From Candidatus Brocadiaceae bacterium (GTDB taxonomy: Bacteria > Planctomycetota > Brocadiia > SM23-32), in assembly GCA_003551785.1 (NCBI GenBank), contig PUNP01000522.1, positions 1 through 7,307 of the forward strand: a stretch of 7,307 nucleotides of DNA, written 5' to 3'. The position numbers were made by a program, and so were the translations under genes. A model generated the notes under the pieces. The model was given only the letters and a program-made list of their open reading frames with translations, was not told the DNA's origin and did not search any database. Shown here piece after piece: positions 1 to 5,328 of the stretch; position 1 is the stretch's first letter; each line of letters begins with the position of its first letter.

Positions 1-312
1 ATGTTTTAGGATAAACCCATGGACTTCATTGATATTATTGAGGTAGGAGTTGCAGAAACCAGACATTTCGGCGGTGTACTCCTTACCGGTATCGGGTTGG
101 AATAATTTAAATTGCGAATTATCTTTCACTATTCTTATTGGTTTTCTCGGCACTCCGAGTCCGATTTCGACTTCAGGGCATACCGGGGTAATGTCGCAGA
201 ACTCAGAGAGTTTACGCACGTAAGGGGCGGGGATAACGGCGCCGTTATATCGGCAGCTTGCGAATCCGAGGCATTTACTGCACACGATCTTAGGTCGTAT
301 TGATTTGTACAT
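1..312 (-). CDS. DUF523 / TudS-like Fe-S protein, N-terminal part (3' end outside window)
   Basis: Reading leftward from an ATG at 312, the frame stays open for 104 codons to the window edge, so the C-terminus is missing. The start resembles the DUF523 family strongly: a KIVCSKCLGF segment (residues 8-17), CRYNG (20-24), then VCPEVEIGLGVPR (44-56) and PIRIV. Characterised DUF523 members are TudS thiouracil desulfurases, which hold a [4Fe-4S] cluster with three cysteines. Here Cys14 and Cys45 match the first two conserved positions. The third normally sits in an SPSCG motif after a GFILK-type strand, and the window ends at GFILKH, just before it. Extra cysteines are at 11, 20, 39 and 87. The protein may be a stand-alone DUF523 or a DUF523-DUF1722 (YbgA-like) fusion; the visible part cannot decide. 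It starts 12 bases after the trpD stop, with a GAGAG Shine-Dalgarno-like sequence, so it is probably co-transcribed with trpD. Family assignment is confident. The substrate (thiouracil or another thio-base) is inference. Confidence 0.85.
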   Translation of the reverse strand, partial: MYKSIRPKIVCSKCLGFASCRYNGAVIPAPYVRKLSEFCDITPVCPEVEIGLGVPRKPIRIVKDNSQFKLFQPDTGKEYTAEMSGFCNSYLNNINEVHGFILKH

Positions 313-317
313 TTATT

Positions 318-322
318 CTCTC
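318..322 (-). promoter_or_regulatory. Probable ribosome binding site of the DUF523 gene
   Basis: GAGAG on the minus strand lies five bases before the ATG at 312, in the 12-base gap after the trpD stop. It supports the start and co-translation from a trpD transcript. Confidence 0.55.
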
Positions 323-324
323 GA

Positions 325-1329
325 TTAATAATTGACAGAGCACAGATTCCTCAGTTTCTCAGCGGCTTTGCCGCTTTGTATAGCCTCATCGGCAAGATGT
401 ATTCCCTTTTCAATAGTATCAGCTTTTCCGCCGACGTATATGGCCGCACCGGCATTGAGCAGCACTATATCCCTATGCGGGCACTTTTGGGCGGCAAGGA
501 TTTTTCGGATAATAGCGGCGCTTTCTTCTGCATTATTGACTTTTATATCGTCAATATTACCCGGTTCCATCCCGAAATCTTCCGGTTTTAAGGAATAGGT
601 TTTAATTACAGAATTTTTTAACTCAGCAACTGAAGTTGGGGCAAAAGAACTTATCTCGTCTAATCCGTCAGAGCTGTGAACGACCATGGCGTGTAGGGCT
701 CCGAGGTTTTTGAGCACACCTGCCACCGGTTCCAATAAATCCGCGTTATATAACCCGAGCAGTTGTCTTTTCACGCCCGCGGGATTAGTTAAAGGGCCTA
801 AGATATTGAAAACGGTGCGCACACCCAATTCACGCCGGGGGCCGATAGCGTATTTCATGGCTTTATGCAGCAGCGGGGCAAACAAAAAACCTATACCGTT
901 GTCAGCAATGCTTTTCTCTACAGCGGTGATAGGGGCTTCAATATTGACGCCTAATTCCTGGAGTACATCCGCACTTCCGCTGGAGCTTGAGACGCTTCTG
1001 TTACCGTGCTTGGCAACACTTATGCCCGCAGCTGCGGCGACCACTGCAGAAACGGTTGAGACGTTAAATGTGCCTTTCGTATCGCCTCCGGTGCCGCACG
1101 TATCAACAGCATCGATATCACCGATATTAATATGAGTGGCGGCACTGCGCATAGCCAGGGCGAAGCCGGTAATCTCGTCAACAGTTTCACCTTTCATCCG
1201 CATACCAATTAAGAAGGCGGCTATCTGAGCATCTGTAGCTTTTCCTGACATTATCATCGTCATGGCAGCCTGAGCTTCGTCCAAACTGAGATTATGTCCT
1301 TCTAATATTTTACCCAAAATATTCTTCAT
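325..1329 (-). CDS. trpD: Anthranilate phosphoribosyltransferase
   Basis: Catalyses the second step of tryptophan synthesis from chorismate: anthranilate plus PRPP gives N-(5-phosphoribosyl)anthranilate and pyrophosphate, in the cytosol. With the ATG at 1329 the protein is 334 residues, normal for the family. An N-terminal helical domain (about 1-65) precedes the phosphoribosyltransferase domain. Visible signature motifs are the PRPP-binding CGTGGD (78-83), NVSTVSAVVAAAAG, KHGNRSVSSSSGSADVL (107-123), GPRRELGVRTVFNILGPLTNP (163-183) and the metal-site DGLDE (221-225). All expected active-site motifs are intact. The frame can be extended 12 bases to a TTG at 1341, but the ATG at 1329 has TGAGG six bases upstream, inside that extension, so 1329 is preferred. 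No other trp gene is in the window, since the upstream neighbour is an ABC exporter. The gene lies after a 270-base non-coding stretch and is closely followed by a DUF523 gene, so it probably heads its own transcript. I found no tryptophan-rich leader peptide. Confidence 0.96.
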   Translation of the reverse strand: MKNILGKILEGHNLSLDEAQAAMTMIMSGKATDAQIAAFLIGMRMKGETVDEITGFALAMRSAATHINIGDIDAVDTCGTGGDTKGTFNVSTVSAVVAAAAGISVAKHGNRSVSSSSGSADVLQELGVNIEAPITAVEKSIADNGIGFLFAPLLHKAMKYAIGPRRELGVRTVFNILGPLTNPAGVKRQLLGLYNADLLEPVAGVLKNLGALHAMVVHSSDGLDEISSFAPTSVAELKNSVIKTYSLKPEDFGMEPGNIDDIKVNNAEESAAIIRKILAAQKCPHRDIVLLNAGAAIYVGGKADTIEKGIHLADEAIQSGKAAEKLRNLCSVNY

Positions 1330-1335
1330 CAAATA

Positions 1336-1340
1336 CCTCA
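1336..1340 (-). promoter_or_regulatory. Ribosome binding site of trpD
   Basis: On the minus strand TGAGG lies six bases before the ATG at 1329. This decides the start: the longer TTG-initiated reading (1341) would place this Shine-Dalgarno inside its own first codons and has no comparable site upstream. Confidence 0.8.
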
Positions 1341-1434
1341 ATAAATTTGAAGTAAAGGTAAATTTTTATTCAAAGCCTCATAAGCCGAACATCCTGTTTG
1401 GTGAATGTGGGTTACTGCTAATGCACGAAAAGGC

Positions 1435-1527
1435 AATAAAAGGTTCGTAGTGAGTCCTTTCAAGGGCTCCGGAGTCCGGAAATCGATACGCGCTCCCCTG
1501 GACGCTTGAAAGCGTCCACTACGAGCC
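1435..1527 (-). terminator. Possible terminator of the ABC exporter transcript (formed by the REP-like palindrome)
   Basis: Read on the minus strand, the outer arms of the palindrome (1527-1517 with 1452-1442) close a large stem followed at once by TTTTATT. A strong stem plus a short T-tract downstream of the exporter stop could act as an intrinsic terminator. The T-tract is short and interrupted, and the stem begins about 70 bases after the stop codon, so this is tentative. REP elements are known to work as terminators or transcript stabilisers at operon ends. Confidence 0.35.
1442..1527. repeat. REPIN-like element: two inverted GTAG-headed REP hairpins
   Basis: The unit on the plus strand starts GGTTCGTAGTG (1442-1452) and runs into a hairpin with stem GAGTCC / GGGCTC around loop TTTCAA (1452-1469). 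The unit on the minus strand (1527 to 1500) starts GGCTCGTAGTG and runs into a hairpin with stem GGACGC / GCGTCC around the same loop TTTCAA. Both units have a GTAG tetranucleotide followed by one T and then the stem. The heads match at 10 of 11 bases and the loops are identical. The stems differ in sequence but stay paired (one G-T pair in the first). The outer arms also pair with each other, giving one large palindrome of about 86 bases with a 30-base centre. This is the known architecture of REPINs: REP sequences with a 5' GTAG, in inverted pairs, mobilised by RAYT (Y1-type) transposases. The structure is seen directly. Copy number and a RAYT partner cannot be seen here. Confidence 0.75.
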
Positions 1528-1599
1528 GGGTTTTCGGCCAAGCTGCTGGCGACTTAGGAGCGTTTTTCTGTAAATATGCAGTTCCGGGGAGAATTCCAG

Positions 1600-3363
1600 T
1601 TATCTGGTCTCAATAATTTCCCCGGTGTCGAGTTTAAGCTCTTTATCCATAGCCGGGAACGATTCCGGCGTATGCGTGACGATTAGCATGGTTCGTCCCT
1701 TTGCTATCTTTTTCAGATTACGCATGACAATCTCTTGTGATTCGGTGTCGAGGACTCCTAAAGCCTCATCCAGAATAAAAATACTGGGATTTTTAAGAAA
1801 CGCTCTGGCGAGTCCTATTCGCTGCTGTTCACCGGTTGACAACTGGACCCCGCCCTCACCTAAGATGGTGTCATATTTTTGTGGAAGTCTTTCGATAAAC
1901 TCATGAGCATTAGAAAACTTGGCTGCGGCTTTTACAGCGGCTTTATCGGCATCCGGCCTGGCATAACGAATATTTTCGATGACGGAGATGTTAAAGATGA
2001 ATGTTTTCTGAAAGACGAAACCGATTTGTGCGCGGAGTGCCCTTAAGGAATACTGTTTATTGTCAAGGCCGTCGATCCAAATTTTGCCGGCAACCGGATC
2101 GTAAAACCGGGGTATGAGGTTGAGCAGGGTCGATTTGCCGCAGCCGCTCGGGCCGGATATAAGCACGTGTTCGCCGGCGTTTATTTTAAAGTTTAATCCT
2201 GAAAACAGCATTTGGTCGTTAAAAGACGTCGGATAAGACACTCCCGAATCTTGAGGCTGTTGATATATCTCCTCGAACAGCGGATCGATTTCATTATAGG
2301 AAAAGGCAACATTTTTCATTTCAATATTTCCGAAATTAATGCGATAATCTTTCGCGTCCGGCAGCTCTTTCACATCAGGGACAGTACCTAAAATATCATA
2401 TACCCTGTCGAAAGAAGCTTTGGCGGAAGAAAATTTGCCTAAATCCGAGACCAACATAATAACTTCCGGATACAGCATACCGATATACGCGTAAAATGCT
2501 ACGAACTCCGCCGTGGAAAGGGTAAACCGGTCACTAAAAACCATGTAACCGCCGAAGAGGAAAAGTATCATTAACCCTAAACCGGCAACCATATCGGCGG
2601 AAACCTTTTGCAGCAGGTAAAAACGGCGCTCTTTGAGTTTTGCTTCCATCCCTTTCTGCATCGAAAAGGCAAATTTTTCCTGCTCTTTTCTTTCCGAAGC
2701 GGCAGACTTCAATGTTTCAATACCTGAAAACTGCTCTATCAGGTTGCCGCTCACGTTGGCTACCTCGCCCTTGGCTTCCTTTGCCGATTCCGTTATTGCA
2801 ATGCGAAAGAAACGGTAAATAAGTATATCAAGCGGAAGCAATACCAATGCTACGGCGGCCAATAGGGGGTTGAGCAGTATGATGATAATTACGCCAACAA
2901 TTACCATCAGTGCATTTAAAAAAAGCTTGATGAATTCGCTGGAAATAAATTCTTTTATCGACTCTACATCCTGTATCAGGCGACTGGAAATTTTGCCGGG
3001 TTTATTATGCTGATAATAGGATATGGACAGCCGGTGCAGGTGGGTCATTAACGCTACACGCAGATCGAATGCTATTCGCTCGGCCAGGCTGACAATCCGG
3101 TGTTTGGTAAAAAAATAGCAGGCATTTTTCACTATATACACAAAGACTAACCCTATGGAAATGAATATTAAGGCGTTATAGTTGTCCCCCGCCTCAATAG
3201 TGTCAACAGCCAGCTTAAGTGCATAGGGCACTGACATGTTGAGCCATGAGAGTATTATCGACAGCACAACCACAAATATAAACGTCAGCTTATGCGGACT
3301 GAGGAAATAGAAAAATTCCCGAAGCACGGACGTGCTTTTATTATCATTTTCATTGGGTGGCAT
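1600..3363 (-). CDS. ABC exporter, fused membrane and ATPase domains (MsbA-like type)
   Basis: A 587-residue half-transporter that would work as a homo- or heterodimer in the inner membrane. The exporter membrane domain has six predicted helices, at roughly 26-45, 64-85, 147-165, 167-186, 258-276 and 286-306. The ATPase domain (about 345-587) has A-loop Tyr356, Walker A GPSGCGKST (404-412), Q-loop Gln452, signature LSTGEQQRIGLARA (508-521), Walker B IFILD with catalytic Glu533, and switch His564 (VTHTPE). Two oddities are the signature LSTGEQ instead of LSGGQ, and the D-loop ALGVLD where most exporters have ATSALD. About 20 extra residues, acidic and glutamine-rich, lie between the A-loop and the next strand (357-385). 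The frame extends to a TTG at 3414 but without a ribosome site. The ATG at 3363 overlaps the upstream stop by 14 bases, which suggests translational coupling to the CFI-box gene. Substrate unknown: lipid, peptide or drug export are all possible. Similarity to MsbA is architectural only. Confidence 0.9.
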   Translation of the reverse strand: MPPNENDNKSTSVLREFFYFLSPHKLTFIFVVVLSIILSWLNMSVPYALKLAVDTIEAGDNYNALIFISIGLVFVYIVKNACYFFTKHRIVSLAERIAFDLRVALMTHLHRLSISYYQHNKPGKISSRLIQDVESIKEFISSEFIKLFLNALMVIVGVIIIILLNPLLAAVALVLLPLDILIYRFFRIAITESAKEAKGEVANVSGNLIEQFSGIETLKSAASERKEQEKFAFSMQKGMEAKLKERRFYLLQKVSADMVAGLGLMILFLFGGYMVFSDRFTLSTAEFVAFYAYIGMLYPEVIMLVSDLGKFSSAKASFDRVYDILGTVPDVKELPDAKDYRINFGNIEMKNVAFSYNEIDPLFEEIYQQPQDSGVSYPTSFNDQMLFSGLNFKINAGEHVLISGPSGCGKSTLLNLIPRFYDPVAGKIWIDGLDNKQYSLRALRAQIGFVFQKTFIFNISVIENIRYARPDADKAAVKAAAKFSNAHEFIERLPQKYDTILGEGGVQLSTGEQQRIGLARAFLKNPSIFILDEALGVLDTESQEIVMRNLKKIAKGRTMLIVTHTPESFPAMDKELKLDTGEIIETR

Positions 3364-5239
3364 TGTTTGTGGGATTAGTAAAATGATTTCCCATAAAATG
3401 GTCGATAAATTCAACAGCGGGATTCAATGCCCGGAGTGTGAGGGTCTTTGCTGCCGGCTTTTCCCGTATAAGCTCGGCCAGGGGGGGGCTTAACTGGTAA
3501 TAGGCATTGACGGCCGAGACACCTGTCGGCGAGTTGAGCAGCACCCGGTCACGCCAATTTCTAAGAATGTTGACTTTATGAACCGAGCCGCTTCCGTAGG
3601 CTGCGGTGGCGATGAAACAATCGGAACTGCCCGGCCCGCCATCAGGGTGACGGAAACTGGCGCTGACTTCCGTTGTCTCATCGGGGTCGACAGTGATGAT
3701 TTTGTTGCCGGGAGGGGGGAATTCACGGTCAGCGTCGATCTCCAGTTCCCGGGGGATATTCCCCCAGTCGAATGCTAATTCATACTCTCCGGCTTCCAGG
3801 GCGATGGTGGAATGGCTGCGGTTATTTCGACTTGGTGTAAAAGGAGCATCTTTATCATCAATCCTCTGTTCTATTTCCCATATTGCGTATTTGCGTGCAA
3901 CATCAGGGGCAAGCCTGACAGTAAGCATACCGCCTTCGACATCGTAAACCGCTTTTACCGTATGATGTTCATCTTTCAGGTCAAAAGTCAGAATACGATC
4001 ACCTTTAGGCTGGGGCGTCCCATCAATTTCCCATTGCTTGAAGGTATAGCCCGGTATTTCCAGATCCTCTCCGCGCGGGGCAACTAAATGGACCTGTTTG
4101 TCCGGGATAATGCCGTCTTTATAGCCGGATAACTCATATTCTGTTGTCCCCCCATGTCCGGTTATCGATGCGACTTCCAGCGGGCCGGGGTAGGATGATT
4201 TTACCCGCAGATGAAAAGGCCATTCCGGCTCATAAACGGCGGTCATCGTGACATCATCATTAATGTTGAACGAGACGGTATTGGAACCATCCCCAAACGA
4301 TTCATCGTCTTTCCGCCATTCGCGGAATAAGTAATCGCCGGGAGTACCGGTATGCACCGAAGGCGCGGTTAATTTGATATGTGATTCAGGGTCGTCGATA
4401 GTTACGGGGGAGTCTTTATATTCTCCATCAATAATGATGGTCACAGAAACATCCTCTGGCAATGTCCTTACTTTGAGTTCATAATCGACATACACATCAA
4501 AATCCTGGGATGTTTTAGAAATGTTGTTATGGGTAAATTCTAAATTGTAAGTACCGACTTCCTCAATAGCCAACCTGTTGAATGTAGCTTCTCCGTTTTC
4601 GTTTGTTATTACTTGAGTTATGCTGCGGGGAGTAAAATTACCGGTGATCAGTCTAACTTCTATAGTTTTTTGCGGAACAGGATTATCGTATTTGTCACGG
4701 AGTTGAACCTTTGGGGGAGGGGCAATATTTCTGTCAGGTTTAGTTCTACCGGGTTCCGGATCAATAATGAAAGAATCTGCTTGCGCCGGTGTAACGGTGA
4801 TGTCAAAAGATTGAGTTTTTCCATCTAATCGAGAGTCACCTGCAGACCATGTGAAAGTTATCTCAAATGGTCCCGCTTCGAGATTCCGGTAATTAAATTT
4901 ACCCTCAGATTCGCCGTCAGGGATGACAACGCTGCCTTTAGTTGTTGCGTGATCACCAGTGGTTGCGATATCGAAAGTCGTATCCTGATCGACATCCATA
5001 GGTTCATAATTCAGATCATCATCCCGTATATTGACGCTCAGGGTCAATTCTTTTGTGCCCGCTGTCATCTCTAATGGAGATAACTCCAAAAGAGTAGATT
5101 CATCGCTGTAAACGTTGGAACCCAGCATTAGAAACATTACAGAGAGGGTTACAAGACAATATATGGCCTTGCAATGTATTGTCAGGTTTATCCTTGAATT
5201 AAGTCCTGCATTGTGTATGGCGGTTTTTTGGAAATCCAT
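3350..5239 (-). CDS. Secreted Ig-like / InlB-repeat protein with CFI-box C-terminal domain
   Basis: A 629-residue secreted protein. A long signal peptide (about 1-45, hydrophobic core YCLVTLSVMFLMLG, likely cut after NVYS) has no lipobox cysteine. Next come two beta-rich Ig-like domains: about 49-152, and about 155-251 with a 'RDKYDNPVP' linker phrase typical of bacterial Ig/filamin-like modules. Two InlB B-repeat-like units follow (about 253-338 and 343-434), each ending in F+EW/F+QW ... TMTAVY/TVKAVY. A related third, PEGA-like unit is at about 438-529. After a Gly/Ser-rich link the protein ends in a CFI-box domain, CFIATAAYGSGS (541-552), then LRNWRDRVLL, YYQLSPPLAELI and an ALNPAVEF segment. 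CFI-box domains are known as putative C-terminal sorting modules. The usual terminal hydrophobic stretch is weak here, since the end is polar (NPTNNATQ). The start is the ATG at 5239, preceded by AGGAG; an ATG at 5275 lacks such a site. It lies 89 bases downstream of the secretin gene. No enzymatic motif is visible, so adhesion, structural or binding roles are inference. Confidence 0.85.
   Translation of the reverse strand: MDFQKTAIHNAGLNSRINLTIHCKAIYCLVTLSVMFLMLGSNVYSDESTLLELSPLEMTAGTKELTLSVNIRDDDLNYEPMDVDQDTTFDIATTGDHATTKGSVVIPDGESEGKFNYRNLEAGPFEITFTWSAGDSRLDGKTQSFDITVTPAQADSFIIDPEPGRTKPDRNIAPPPKVQLRDKYDNPVPQKTIEVRLITGNFTPRSITQVITNENGEATFNRLAIEEVGTYNLEFTHNNISKTSQDFDVYVDYELKVRTLPEDVSVTIIIDGEYKDSPVTIDDPESHIKLTAPSVHTGTPGDYLFREWRKDDESFGDGSNTVSFNINDDVTMTAVYEPEWPFHLRVKSSYPGPLEVASITGHGGTTEYELSGYKDGIIPDKQVHLVAPRGEDLEIPGYTFKQWEIDGTPQPKGDRILTFDLKDEHHTVKAVYDVEGGMLTVRLAPDVARKYAIWEIEQRIDDKDAPFTPSRNNRSHSTIALEAGEYELAFDWGNIPRELEIDADREFPPPGNKIITVDPDETTEVSASFRHPDGGPGSSDCFIATAAYGSGSVHKVNILRNWRDRVLLNSPTGVSAVNAYYQLSPPLAELIREKPAAKTLTLRALNPAVEFIDHFMGNHFTNPTNNATQ
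3481..3488 (-). other. C8 homopolymer tract inside the CFI-box domain
   Basis: Eight consecutive C residues on the coding strand encode the Ser-Pro-Pro-Leu of the conserved YYQLSPPLAELI segment. The reading frame continues correctly past the tract into recognisable family sequence, so the assembled length is probably right. Tracts of this kind are prone to slippage; a one-base change would remove the last 40 or so residues of the sorting domain. Confidence 0.6.
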
Positions 5240-5247
5240 TTTTTTAT

Positions 5248-5252
5248 CTCCT
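5248..5252 (-). promoter_or_regulatory. Ribosome binding site of the CFI-box protein gene
   Basis: On the minus strand AGGAG lies eight bases before the ATG at 5239. It supports that start over the upstream in-frame ATG at 5275 and gives a signal peptide with its charged region immediately before the hydrophobic core. Confidence 0.85.
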
Positions 5253-5305
5253 GATAACAATTGATTTATTGGCATATGATATTTTTCACCTATAAACTAC
5301 TGAGT

Positions 5306-5322
5306 CCAAGTGAATTACTTGG
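5306..5322. other. Small inverted repeat between the secretin and CFI-box genes
   Basis: CCAAGT (5306-5311) and ACTTGG (5317-5322) form a perfect six-base stem around a five-base loop, seven bases after the secretin stop codon in transcription order. No T-run follows on the minus strand, so it is not a convincing terminator. It could be a weak transcript-processing hairpin, an operator, or chance. Confidence 0.3.
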
Positions 5323-5328
5323 TAAATT

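Larger units (their letters stand above)
1330..1599. other. Non-coding region between the ABC exporter and trpD
   Basis: About 270 bases separate the exporter stop from the trpD ATG. The main content is the paired-hairpin REP-like element at 1442-1527. A weak imperfect inverted repeat (1385-1391 with 1395-1401) lies between it and trpD. Just upstream of trpD the minus strand is AT-rich. A TTGAAT hexamer 17 bases before TCAAAT is a poor -35/-10 candidate (four of six matches each), so I do not call it a promoter. A promoter for trpD is expected here because the upstream unit probably ends at the hairpins. Nothing else recognisable is present, and no tRNA or riboswitch was seen. Confidence 0.7.

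Noticed and set aside
112..303. Plus-strand open frame of 63 codons at the left edge
   Set aside because: It is the antisense of the DUF523 coding region, which has clear family motifs on the minus strand.
686..1135. Plus-strand open frame of 149 codons
   Set aside because: Antisense to the most conserved part of trpD, with no independent start signal or motif.
1330..1441. Tryptophan attenuator or T-box leader upstream of trpD
   Set aside because: I found no leader peptide with Trp codons, no T-box consensus and no antiterminator/terminator pair in this stretch.
1452..1517. CRISPR repeats from the repeated GTAGTG...TTTCAA units
   Set aside because: There are only two copies, they are inverted rather than direct, and the stems differ in sequence; the pattern fits REP pairing instead.
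1338..1541. Minus-strand open frame of 67 codons upstream of trpD
   Set aside because: It runs through the REP-like hairpins, has no ribosome site or recognisable protein similarity, and overlaps the trpD ribosome binding region; treated as chance.
3490..3726. Minus-strand frame of 78 codons overlapping the CFI-box domain
   Set aside because: It is out of frame with the conserved CFIATAAYG and YYxxSPP blocks, which read cleanly in the main frame; no sign of a frameshift.
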